A stretch of 64,000 nucleotides of DNA, taken from contig NZ_MJAH01000011.1 of NCBI RefSeq assembly GCF_001746295.1, forward strand, positions 72,957 through 136,956, read 5' to 3'. Made by a program: the position numbers and the translations under genes. The DNA is from Streptomyces sp. LUP47B. GTDB lineage: Bacteria; Actinomycetota; Actinomycetes; Streptomycetales; Streptomycetaceae. Shown one piece after another: positions 1-7,489 of this stretch. The notes under the pieces are model-generated. The model saw only the letters and a list, made by a program, of their open reading frames with translations. It did not search any database and was not told where the DNA came from. The first letter of the stretch is position 1. The number at the start of each line of letters is the position of its first letter.

Positions 1-341
1 GCCTCGGCGCGCTCCTTGGCTTCCTTGGCCGCCTGCTCGGCGGCCTCCTTCTTCTCGATCGCGGACTTGGCGGCGGCCTTGCGCGCCGACTCCTCCGCGA
101 CCTTCTTGGCGCTCGCGTCCGCGGCGATGGCCTGGGTGTCGGCCTGCTGCGTGAGGGACGCGGTCTGCACCTGAGCCTGCTCACCCGCGGGGAGATCCGC
201 CAGGAGCGTCGTGCCTGCTGCCGTCGCCTCGGCGTCGTTCGGCTGCGCGACACTGCCGGAGGCAACTCCGACAACGCTTCCGACAGCGGTGACCGCGGTG
301 GCGGAGGCCACTGCGAATCCCCGGACCGAAATCGGGCTCAC
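1..341 (-). CDS. Secreted coiled-coil protein, N-terminal part (lytic-transglycosylase-like), cut by window start
   Basis: Only about 113 N-terminal residues are visible. They begin with VSPISVRGF, a weakly hydrophobic Ala/Val-rich export-type segment, then an Ala/Glu/Lys-rich stretch (KKVAEESARKAAAKSAIEKK) that will form a coiled coil. This pattern is typical of Streptomyces secreted cell-wall proteins that end in an SLT or peptidase domain, but that domain lies outside the window, so the enzymatic call is inference. I chose the GTG start at 341 because GGAAGGA sits a few bases upstream; an in-frame ATG at 359 has no clear ribosome site. It is the last gene downstream of the PhoH gene, behind a long leader. 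Confidence 0.6.
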   Translation of the reverse strand, partial: MSPISVRGFAVASATAVTAVGSVVGVASGSVAQPNDAEATAAGTTLLADLPAGEQAQVQTASLTQQADTQAIAADASAKKVAEESARKAAAKSAIEKKEAAEQAAKEAKERAE

Positions 342-766
342 ACGGTTTCCTTCCAGCATCGCCCGCTTCGGTGACCCTGGCGGACGCAATCGTGCCCCTA
401 GACACTGGCCTCCCAACTAAAGGGGTCACGGGAGGCGCGGGCCCGGTGGGCAACTCCCTCGCGGGGAGCGCCGCATGGTGCACGGGCGGCATACGACGAC
501 GCTGTGGAGTTGGTGGTGTTGCTGTGGTGCCGTACCGCTGGGGGTACAGGTGTGTCGTATGCGGGGCCTGACAGGAATGAGACTCTGCCGTAACCGGACG
601 CCGGGTGGCAATTCTGAGTTGCGTGTGAAAGCTCACATCCCGTTTGCGCCCTGGGATTTCGAGAAACAGCACCACGCGAAGGCGCCGCCCGGCTAGGCTC
701 TTGGCCTTTCCGGACGGCGCCAACTGGCCCTGAATACCCCAGACTTCCCGAGGCTGGCGGATTGCC
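342..766 (-). other. Long non-coding leader, structured, upstream of the secreted coiled-coil gene
   Basis: No convincing gene is present. Read on the minus strand, a 9-base inverted repeat (GCATACGAC at 554-562 against 489-497) encloses a small GTACC/GGTAC hairpin, followed by a CTCCC/GGGAG hairpin nearer the gene. A separate perfect palindrome TGTGA-N4-TCACA lies at 624-637. The length and folding suggest a regulated 5' leader. I looked for the c-di-AMP (ydaO) consensus known upstream of some Streptomyces wall hydrolases and did not see it. Confidence 0.4.
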
Positions 767-2089
767 TCAGATGTGGCCGTCTTCGAGCATTTCGGTCACA
801 AGGGCCGCGATCTGGGACCTCTCGGACCTCGTCAGTGTGACGTGGGCGAAGAGGGGGTGCCCCTTCAGCTTCTCCACCACGGCGACCACACCGTCGTAGC
901 GACCGACCCTCAGATTGTCCCGCTGGGCCACGTCATGGGTCAGAACGACCCGTGAATTCGCGCCGATTCGGGACAGAACGGTGAGAAGCACATTCCGTTC
1001 CAGGGACTGTGCCTCGTCCACGATCACGAACGCGTCGTGGAGCGAGCGGCCGCGGATGTGGGTGAGCGGCAGGACCTCGAGCATCCCGCGCGCGGTGACC
1101 TCCTCGATGACCTCGCGGCTGGTGACCGCGGACAGCGTGTCGAAGACCGCCTGCGCCCAGGGGCTCATCTTCTCGGACTCGGAGCCCGGCAGATAGCCCA
1201 GTTCCTGTCCGCCGACCGCGTAGAGCGGACGGAAGACCATGACCTTCTTGTGCTGGCGGCGCTCCAGGACCGCCTCGAGACCCGCGCACAGCGCGAGCGC
1301 CGACTTGCCGGTGCCGGCCCGGCCGCCCATGGACACGATTCCGATGTCCGGGTCGAGGAGGATGTCCAGCGCGATGCGCTGTTCCGCGCTCCTCCCCTTG
1401 ATGCCGAACGCCTCCCGGTCGCCGCGCACCAGTCGGACGTTTCCCTCGGGCGAGACCCGGCCGAGGGCCTTGCCGCGCTCCGAGTGGATCGTCAGCCCCG
1501 TGTGCACGGGGATGTCGGCGGCCTCGGGAACGTAGACGTGCCCCTCCTCGAAGAGGATGTCCACCTGTTCGCCCGGCAGGGTCAGCTCGGACATTCCGGT
1601 CCAGCCGGAATTCTCCGTGATCGCGAGCTCGGCGCGGTACTCCTCGGCGAGGAGCCCGACCGAGGACGCCTTGATCCTGAGCGGGAGGTCCTTCGACACG
1701 ACGGTGACGTCGAATCCCTCGGCCTGCAGGTTGCGGGCGACCGCGAGGATGCGGGAGTCGTTGTCACCAAGGCGGTATCCGGACGGCAGCACGCTGGGGT
1801 CCGAGTGGTTGAGCTCGACACGGACGGTCCCGCCGAGTTCCCCGATCGGGATGGGGGCATCGAGTCGGCCGAACCGGACCCGGAACTCGTCGAGCAGCCG
1901 CAGGGCCTGCCGGGCGAAGTAGCCGAGTTCGGGATGGTGCCTCTTTGCCTCCAGCTCCGTGACCACGACGATGGGGAGCACGACTTCGTGCTCGTCGAAG
2001 CGGTTCAGGGCGTTCGGGTCGGCCAGCAGGACGCTGGTGTCGAGAACGTAGGTGCGCCGGTCAGGCATGCGGCGCTTTGTGCTGGTCAC
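767..2089 (-). CDS. PhoH-family ATPase with N-terminal PIN domain
   Basis: Predicted cytoplasmic RNA-associated protein of about 440 residues. The N-terminus has the PIN nuclease signature TYVLDTSVLLADP with further acidic residues (VVVTELEAKRH, GDNDSRIL). The C-terminal half is a PhoH-type P-loop ATPase with Walker A GRAGTGKSALA near residue 255 and Walker B-like AFVIVDEAQSLE. This PIN-PhoH fusion matches the PhoH2-like family, whose members are proposed RNA helicase/ribonucleases. The start is uncertain: adjacent GTG codons at 2092 and 2089 follow a GAGGGG, while the ATG at 2068 lacks a ribosome site; I prefer 2089. Confidence 0.85.
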   Translation of the reverse strand: MTSTKRRMPDRRTYVLDTSVLLADPNALNRFDEHEVVLPIVVVTELEAKRHHPELGYFARQALRLLDEFRVRFGRLDAPIPIGELGGTVRVELNHSDPSVLPSGYRLGDNDSRILAVARNLQAEGFDVTVVSKDLPLRIKASSVGLLAEEYRAELAITENSGWTGMSELTLPGEQVDILFEEGHVYVPEAADIPVHTGLTIHSERGKALGRVSPEGNVRLVRGDREAFGIKGRSAEQRIALDILLDPDIGIVSMGGRAGTGKSALALCAGLEAVLERRQHKKVMVFRPLYAVGGQELGYLPGSESEKMSPWAQAVFDTLSAVTSREVIEEVTARGMLEVLPLTHIRGRSLHDAFVIVDEAQSLERNVLLTVLSRIGANSRVVLTHDVAQRDNLRVGRYDGVVAVVEKLKGHPLFAHVTLTRSERSQIAALVTEMLEDGHI

Positions 2090-2433
2090 CACGGAAGGAC
2101 GTACCCCCTCGGATGAGGTCGGGGAGCGACGGAGTGGAGCTGGACCGGTCGTCGGCCCGTTTGCACGGACCGGGAACCGGCCCTCCACTGCTTCTTCCGT
2201 GCTGTGACCGCACGGTCGAGCTGGTGCAAGGGGCCTCCCGGGCGGACGGCCCCGTGCCGTCCGCTGAGATCCGACACCCGTGGTTCGGGCATCGACCTGA
2301 CTGGCTTATGCCCTCGAACAAGCACTGCCATGCCGACTCATGTGACGACGCCCCGGTGAACTCCTGGGGATCTGGGGGTATCCCCCTGAAAACGCGACAC
2401 TTCCGCCCCGAACGGGGTACCCGAAGGGGTTGG
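2090..2433. other. Non-coding spacer between cis-prenyltransferase and PhoH genes
   Basis: No gene seen. It must contain the PhoH promoter (minus strand). A 5-bp GGGGG/CCCCC hairpin with TAT loop lies at 2374-2386, and short CCCC-gaac-GGGG and CCC-gaa-GGG hairpins lie near 2411-2427, just downstream of the cis-prenyltransferase stop. None is followed by a T tract, so they are weak terminator candidates only. Confidence 0.4.
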
Positions 2434-3207
2434 TCAGCCGCCGTAGCGGCGGTGGCGTGCCGCGTAGTCGCGCAGCGCGCGCAGGAAGTCGACCTTGCGG
2501 AAGGCCGGCCAGAAGACCTCGCAGAAGTAGTACTCCGAATGGGCGGTCTGCCACAGCATGAACCCGGACAGCCGCTGCTCACCGCTGGTACGGATCACGA
2601 GGTCGGGGTCGGGCTGGTCGCCGGTGTAGAGATGGCGGCCGATCATGTCGATGTCGACGGCCTCGGCGAGCTCCTCCATCGAGGTGCCCTTGTCCTGCGC
2701 GTCCAGCAGCATCGACCGTACGGCGTCGGCGATCTCCTGGCGGCCGCCGTAGCCGATGGCGACGTTGACGAGTATTCCGTCGACGTGGGCCGTGGACTCC
2801 TCGGCCTCCTTCAGCGCCGTCTGCATCGGGGAGGGCAGCAGGTCGGGGGTGCCGACGTGGTGGACCCGCCAGCGGCCGTCGGCGGCGAGGGTGCGGACGA
2901 CGTCCTCGATGATGCCGAGGAGGGGGCCGAGCTCCTCCGGCGGGCGGTTGAAGTTGTCCGTCGACAGCAGCCAGAGGGTGACGACCTCGACGTCCGTCTC
3001 GCTGCACCAGCCGAGGAACTCCTCGATCTTCTCCGCGCCGGCGCGGTGACCGTCGACGGGGGTGGAACCGGCTGCCTTCGCCCAGCGCCGACTGCCGTCC
3101 ACGATGACACCGATGTGCTTCGGCACCTGGGCGTGGTCCAGGTGTCCTTCCACCCGGCGTGCGTAGAGCCTGACGAGCAGGCCGCGCAGCTTGTCGCGCA
3201 GGTTCAC
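2434..3207 (-). CDS. uppS: Isoprenyl transferase (cis-prenyltransferase, UppS/Z-FPP synthase type)
   Basis: Condenses isopentenyl diphosphate units with cis stereochemistry to make polyprenyl diphosphates such as the undecaprenyl carrier for cell-wall precursors. The 257-residue length is normal for the family. The diphosphate-binding motif HIGVIVDGSRRWAK holds the catalytic Asp near residue 37, and the C-terminal signature LVIRTSGEQRLSGFMLWQ and the EVFWPAF segment are present. Actinobacteria often carry two paralogues of different chain length; VDGSRRWAK instead of the commoner MDGNGRWA hints at the short-chain (Z-farnesyl) type, so the exact product length is unsure. It starts with GTG. 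Confidence 0.88.
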   Translation of the reverse strand: MNLRDKLRGLLVRLYARRVEGHLDHAQVPKHIGVIVDGSRRWAKAAGSTPVDGHRAGAEKIEEFLGWCSETDVEVVTLWLLSTDNFNRPPEELGPLLGIIEDVVRTLAADGRWRVHHVGTPDLLPSPMQTALKEAEESTAHVDGILVNVAIGYGGRQEIADAVRSMLLDAQDKGTSMEELAEAVDIDMIGRHLYTGDQPDPDLVIRTSGEQRLSGFMLWQTAHSEYYFCEVFWPAFRKVDFLRALRDYAARHRRYGG

Positions 3208-3420
3208 GTGATTGTCAGCCCCTTTGACGGATGGCGGTCCCCGCGGCTAGAGCGTACCGGGGAGTGCCGGATGCCCGGCGCCCGGGGGGCCATCTGTCCG
3301 TGTGCTCCTGCGTGTTGCGGGGGCGGTGACATCGGCACGGCGAAGCCGTGCGGCCCTTGGATCGGGTGTCGATCGGATGGCCCCTGCGTCGGCCGGAGGA
3401 AGCGTCCAGGTCCGAGCGAG

Positions 3421-3460
3421 AAAAAACGGGCCGGTCCGTGGGGGGGATACGGACCGGCCC
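3421..3460 (-). terminator. Strong intrinsic terminator, minus strand
   Basis: A perfect 12-bp inverted repeat (GGGCCGGTCCGT at 3428-3439, ACGGACCGGCCC at 3449-3460) is followed on the minus strand by CGTTTTTT. A second hairpin (CCACCAT-CCCT / AGGG-ATGGTGG) lies just upstream in that sense at 3473-3501. The site is about 440 bases beyond the methyltransferase stop, so it ends either that gene's long 3' UTR or a separate small RNA. Confidence 0.8.
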
Positions 3461-3898
3461 GAGGGGGGGGTTCCACCATAACCCTTCGTGAGGGATGGTG
3501 GGTGCATCGGCGTGCCACAACTACTCTCCGGAGTCGGGCGGCGACGGCGCGGTGCCCGGTCGAAGCCCTGCTCATGGGGGTTTCGTGGCCGAATTACGGC
3601 GGAATCATGGGGACGTGGGGCATCGCCCAAGCGGGTGACTCCGGGTCGGAACGTTTCTTTGACGCCGGGAAGTGGGCGCGGCACCGCGCAGCCCCCTCCT
3701 CTGCGCGGTGCCACCGCGCAGCTTTGCCAGCGCGAATTGCCTCGCATTGAATTTACGTCAGCCGTGGCCCCGATGCGAGCCACCTGGGATAACGATGTGG
3801 AAACCCCGTGAAGACCATGGATACACGGGATGGATCGCCACAGGATGCACCAATTGCCCTATTTGCAGCTGTCCAAGCGCCATCCGGAGCCGTGAAGG
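3461..3898 (-). ncRNA. Candidate small RNA or long 3' UTR region ending at the terminator
   Basis: This stretch has no credible reading frame, yet ends (minus sense) in a hairpin and a textbook terminator. It also holds the 10-mer CACCGCGCAG at 3682-3691 and 3712-3721 with its complement CTGCGCGGTG at 3701-3710, so two alternative stems can form. A free-standing small RNA of roughly 200-300 nt is plausible. The 5' end, the promoter and the family are not determined; nothing matches tmRNA, RNase P or SRP RNA that I can recognise. Confidence 0.35.
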
Positions 3899-4687
3899 TC
3901 AGGCGCGTGGCTTACGGGCCTGAAGGAGATGGCGGCTGCTGTGCGCGACGAAGGGGCCCTCGGACTCGATCCGCTCGTGCAGGGACCGAAGGCGGGGCTC
4001 GTACTCGGCCACGGTGAAGCCGGGGACCATCCACACCACCTTGCGCAGGAAGTGGACGACGGCGGCGATGTCGTGGAACTCGATCCGCAGCCGCTCGGCA
4101 CGCAGGTCGACGATCTCCAGTCCGGCGGCCTCGGCGGCGGCGCGGTCGCGGTCCGGGTGGCGGTCCGAGCTCTGCGCCTCCGGCTGCGGGCCGAGGAAGT
4201 ACTCGACGAGTTCGAAGACGCTGCGCGGGCCGACGTGCTGGGCGAAGTACGTGCCTCCCGGCTGCAGTACGCGCACGATCTCCGCCCACTGCGGGTTGAC
4301 CGGGTGCCGGCTGCTCACCAGGTCGAAGGTGTCGTCGGCGAAGGGCAGCGGCGCGTCCTCCGGCGTGGCGACGACCACGACGCCGCGCGGACGCAGCAGC
4401 GCGGTGGCCTTGGTCACGTTCGGCGGCCAGCCCTCGGTGGCCGCGGCGAGCGGGGGCGTCTTGATCCCCTGCCCGAGGGCGAAGTCCAGGACCTCGCCGC
4501 CGCCGGTCTGGATGTCGAGCGAGGCGGTGGCACCGGCCAGCTGGTCGCCCAGGGAGCGGGCGAACCCCCACGAGGGCCGCGCCTCGGTGGCCCGCCCCTC
4601 GAACCACGAGAAGTCCCACCCCTCGGTGGGCACGGCGGCGCCCTCGGCGACGAGGTCCTCGAACGTGCGGGTGCGGTGGGAGGTCAT
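3899..4687 (-). CDS. Class I SAM-dependent methyltransferase
   Basis: Predicted cytoplasmic small-molecule methyltransferase, 262 residues. SAM-binding motif I is LDIQTGGGEVLDFAL; the strand after it carries PEDAPLPFADDTFDLVSSRH, a typical motif II-III region, and IVRVLQPGGTYFAQHVG is the motif following the active-site strand. The start MTSHRTRTFEDLV is chosen because the in-frame extension upstream reads into repetitive DNA. The substrate cannot be told from sequence. It lies downstream of the 132/133-bp repeat array on the same strand. Confidence 0.82.
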   Translation of the reverse strand: MTSHRTRTFEDLVAEGAAVPTEGWDFSWFEGRATEARPSWGFARSLGDQLAGATASLDIQTGGGEVLDFALGQGIKTPPLAAATEGWPPNVTKATALLRPRGVVVVATPEDAPLPFADDTFDLVSSRHPVNPQWAEIVRVLQPGGTYFAQHVGPRSVFELVEYFLGPQPEAQSSDRHPDRDRAAAEAAGLEIVDLRAERLRIEFHDIAAVVHFLRKVVWMVPGFTVAEYEPRLRSLHERIESEGPFVAHSSRHLLQARKPRA

Positions 4688-4790
4688 GGGGTGATCGTCG
4701 CAGGCCGACGCGTGCGGGCGCCGCTCGTTTTTTTCGGCCACTTCGGGATTCCGGCCACTTCGGGACCGGGGATCCCCTCCGCCCGGCGGG

Positions 4791-5585
4791 TCAGGGCACC
4801 AGAGGCCGGACGTCCTCCGCGGCGAACCGTAAGAAACCCTCCGGGTCGGGCTCATCGGCCGTCGGCTGCAGAACCACCGTGTCGGCACCGGCGTCGACAA
4901 GCCGCCGGCGGCCTACGCCGGGTCAGGGCACCAGAGGCCGGACATCCTCCGCGACGAACCGTAAGAAACCCTCCGGGTCGGGCTCATCGGCCGTCGGCTG
5001 CAGAACCACCGTGTCGGCACCGGCGTCGACAAGCCGCCGGCGGCCTACGCCGGGTCAGGGCACCAGAGGCCGGACATCCTCCGCGACGAACCGTAAGAAA
5101 CCCTCCGGGTCGGGCTCATCGGCCGTCGACTGCAGAACCACCGTGTCGGCACCGGCGTCGGCAAGCCGCCGGCGGCCTACGCCGGGTCAGGGCACCAAAG
5201 GCCGGACATCCTCCGCGGCGAACCGTACGAAACCCTCCGGGTCGGGCTCGTCGGCCGTCGGCTGGAGGACCACCGTGCCGGCACCGGCGTCGGCAAGCCG
5301 CTGGACGGCCTACGCCGGGTCAGGGCACCAAAGGCCGGACATCCTCCGCGGCGAACCGTACGAAACCCTCCGGGTCGGGCTCGTCGGCCGTCGACTGCAG
5401 AACCACCGTGCCGGCACCGGCGTCGACAAGCCGCTGAACGGCCTACGCCGGATCAGGGCACCAAAGGCCGGACATCCTCCGCGACGAACCGTACAAAACC
5501 CTCCGGGTCGGGCTCGTCGGCCGTCGGCTGGAGGACCACCGTGCCGGCACCGGCGTCGGCAAGCCGCTGGACGGCCTTGGCGACC
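4791..5585. repeat. Tandem array of six ~132/133-bp units derived from the LLM gene 3' end
   Basis: Units begin with TCAGGGCACC at 4791, 4923, 5055, 5187, 5320 and 5453, giving periods of 132, 132, 132, 133, 133. The last unit (5453-5585) is the genuine 3' end of the LLM oxidoreductase gene; the other five are copies lying beyond its stop. Each copy encodes the same C-terminal segment (for example ADTVVLQPTADEPDPEGF) and its own TGA. The three distal copies share changes such as CCGTAAGAAACC and differ from the two proximal copies, which suggests stepwise amplification. Every copy carries short seven-base linker ACGCCGG except at the outer edge. Confidence 0.93.
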
Positions 5586-6325
5586 GCCCCCGCGTCTCCG
5601 GCGACGCCCAGGTCGGGGACGTCCGCGACGCCCTCCTCGGCGAGTTCGGCGCGCAGCCGGGCGGCCGCGTCGGGCCCGGTGGCGGTGAGGAGGTAGACGA
5701 CGACCCGGTGCCGGTCCGTCCGCCCCGCCTTCTGCCGTCCCTCGTCGATGAGCCGACGGGCCCGGCGGACGCCGTCGGGCGGGGTGCTGGCGGTGAGCAC
5801 CGTGCCGTCGGCGGCCTCGCCCGCGAGGCGCAGGGTGCGCGGGCCGGTGGCCCCGGTGAGCACCTCGACGGGACCCTCGGGCGGCCAGTCGAGGGCGACG
5901 TCGTCCAGCGAGACGTACCGCCCCCGGGTGCTGACGCGCTCGCCCCCCAACAGGGCGCGCAGCGCGACGAGGTGCTCCCGCAGCAGGGTGAGCGGCGACT
6001 CCGCCCGCGCTCCCACCTGCCCCATCCAGTCCTGCACACCATGGCCGACACCGAGGACCGCCCGCCCAGGGAACATCCGGTGCAGGGTGGCCGCCTCCAT
6101 CGCCGTGATGGCGACGTTGCGCAACGGCACGGGCAGCAGGCCGACGCCGATCCGCACCCGCTCGGTCCATGCGAGGGCGGCAGCGGCGGTGGAGATCCCG
6201 CCCTCCCGGAAGCAGTCCTCCCACAGCCAGAGCTCTTCGAGCCCCGTCTCATCCGCGAGCCGGGCGAGGGCACGCAGCCGCTCGGGAGGGAGTTGGGGAC
6301 GGAACACAGCGCCGAGTTCGGTCAT
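5453..6325 (-). CDS. LLM-class (luciferase-like) flavin/F420-dependent oxidoreductase
   Basis: TIM-barrel oxidoreductase of 290 residues, probably using F420 or FMN. Family features are the N-terminal LGAVFRPQLPPERL, the strand RVRIGVGLLPVPLRN, the turn FPGRAVLGVGHGVQDWM, and the late ADGTVL strand. The start MTELGAVF at 6325 has GGAAGGGC upstream; an ATG 36 bases earlier is less well placed. A palindrome CCTACC-N6-GGTAGG (6335-6352) overlaps the upstream region. The 3' end is the founder of the tandem array; the gene itself is intact to its TGA at 5453. Confidence 0.85.
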   Translation of the reverse strand: MTELGAVFRPQLPPERLRALARLADETGLEELWLWEDCFREGGISTAAAALAWTERVRIGVGLLPVPLRNVAITAMEAATLHRMFPGRAVLGVGHGVQDWMGQVGARAESPLTLLREHLVALRALLGGERVSTRGRYVSLDDVALDWPPEGPVEVLTGATGPRTLRLAGEAADGTVLTASTPPDGVRRARRLIDEGRQKAGRTDRHRVVVYLLTATGPDAAARLRAELAEEGVADVPDLGVAGDAGAVAKAVQRLADAGAGTVVLQPTADEPDPEGFVRFVAEDVRPLVP

Positions 6326-6334
6326 GCCGCCCTT

Positions 6335-6352
6335 CCTACCCATGAAGGTAGG
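6335..6352. promoter_or_regulatory. Palindrome upstream of LLM oxidoreductase
   Basis: CCTACC at 6335-6340 and GGTAGG at 6347-6352 form a perfect 6-bp inverted repeat with a 6-base centre, 10 bases before the chosen start codon. It could be an operator or an RNA hairpin covering the ribosome site. No regulator is assigned. Confidence 0.3.
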
Positions 6353-6366
6353 ACCGGACAACTTCT

Positions 6367-6930
6367 TTACGGCGTCGGCTCGTACCGCAGCAGTACGACG
6401 CCGTTGCCGAAGGTGTGCGACTCGACGAGCCGGAGGGAGGTCAGCGTGTCGGTGTGCGGGAACAGGGGCTTGCCCCGGCCGACGAGGACGGGGTGGACGT
6501 AGACCCGCAGCTCGTCGACGAGGCCGTATCGCAGAAAGGTCTCCCCCAAGTCGGCCCCGCCCAGCGCGAGATCACCGCCCGGCTGCTCCTTCAGCGCCCG
6601 GACCTCTTCGGGTACGACCTCGCGGACGAGGGTGGAGTTCCAGTCGACGTTCGTGAGGGTCCGGGAGTAGACGACCTTGGGGAGGTCCCGCCAGATCGGG
6701 GCGAACTCCCTGACGGACGCGGGGGCGTCGGGGTCGGCGTCGGCGGTGGGCCAGTAGTCGGCCATGAGCTCGTAGACGACGCGGCCGTGGAGGAGTCCGC
6801 CCATGCTCCCGACCGTGGCGTTCATGTGCGTGTGCAGTTCGTCGTCGACGCGGTGCCAGCTGATGTCCCGGTCGGGGCCCTCGATGTATCCGTCGAGGGA
6901 CATGGACATCATCAGGACGATTCTTCGCAT
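6367..6930 (-). CDS. Dihydrofolate reductase-fold protein (RibD C-terminal family)
   Basis: 187-residue cytoplasmic NAD(P)H-dependent reductase of the RibD C-terminal/DHFR superfamily. MRRIVLMMSMSLDGYIEGPD is the classic N-terminus, SMGGLLHGRVVYELMADYW the glycine/arginine nucleotide-site region, and GGDLALGGADLGETFLRYGLVDELRV the second NADPH loop and helix. Substrate unknown; these proteins are common in Streptomyces and only some make riboflavin or tetrahydrofolate. It ends 36 bases before the LLM start on the same strand, so they may be co-transcribed. Confidence 0.85.
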   Translation of the reverse strand: MRRIVLMMSMSLDGYIEGPDRDISWHRVDDELHTHMNATVGSMGGLLHGRVVYELMADYWPTADADPDAPASVREFAPIWRDLPKVVYSRTLTNVDWNSTLVREVVPEEVRALKEQPGGDLALGGADLGETFLRYGLVDELRVYVHPVLVGRGKPLFPHTDTLTSLRLVESHTFGNGVVLLRYEPTP

Positions 6931-7029
6931 CGGACACCTGACCTGGGCAGAAGAGAGAGGATCGACTCCCACGGTACTGGGACCGACACGGACGGCGTGG
7001 GAACTCCACGGCTTGGAGGTGGCTCCGGG

Positions 7030-7392
7030 ATGGGGCGTTGGCAGGACGGCTGCGGAAAACTGATCGTGCACGGGGAGCAGGAGGAGCTCGCCGTGCCGCT
7101 GGAGATCGCGAGCTCCTACCGCGCCCGGACGAAGGGACTGCTGGGACGGGACTCCGTCGACGGGGCCCTGCTCCTGTCCCCCGCGGGCAGTGTGCACACC
7201 TTCCGGATGCGGTTCCCCATCGACGTCGCCTACCTCGACCGGCGGCTCCGTGTCATCGCCGTACGCACGATGAAGCCGGGGCGGCTGGGAATGCCGCGGC
7301 TGCGTTCCCGTCATGTGCTGGAGGCGGAGGCCGGGGCGATGGAGGGGTGGGGGGTATGGGTGGGGGTGCGGGTGGAGATCGGGGTGGAGTAG
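7030..7392 (+). CDS. DUF192 family protein
   Basis: 120-residue protein with the DUF192 core: IASSYRARTKGLLGRDSVDG, then SVHTFRMRFPIDVAYLD and VLEAEAGAMEGWGV. Function is unknown for the family. GGAGG lies 12 bases before the ATG. It is transcribed divergently from the DHFR-fold gene; the roughly 100-base gap must hold both promoters. Confidence 0.85.
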   Translation: MGRWQDGCGKLIVHGEQEELAVPLEIASSYRARTKGLLGRDSVDGALLLSPAGSVHTFRMRFPIDVAYLDRRLRVIAVRTMKPGRLGMPRLRSRHVLEAEAGAMEGWGVWVGVRVEIGVE

Positions 7393-7489
7393 GGGGCGAG
7401 GCCCCGCAAGGTCCGGCGTCGGCGAGAGGACGTGGACGACCCGGCCAGCGGGAAGGCGAGTGCGGCGCCGAACTGTCGTACCGCCGCCG

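Noticed and set aside
342..766. c-di-AMP (ydaO) riboswitch upstream of the wall protein gene
   Set aside because: Expected conserved blocks could not be found on the minus strand; only generic hairpins.
4879..5688. Repetitive protein encoded by the 132/133-bp array on the plus strand
   Set aside because: The frame is open only by base composition, shifts where units change from 132 to 133 bp, and has no ribosome site.
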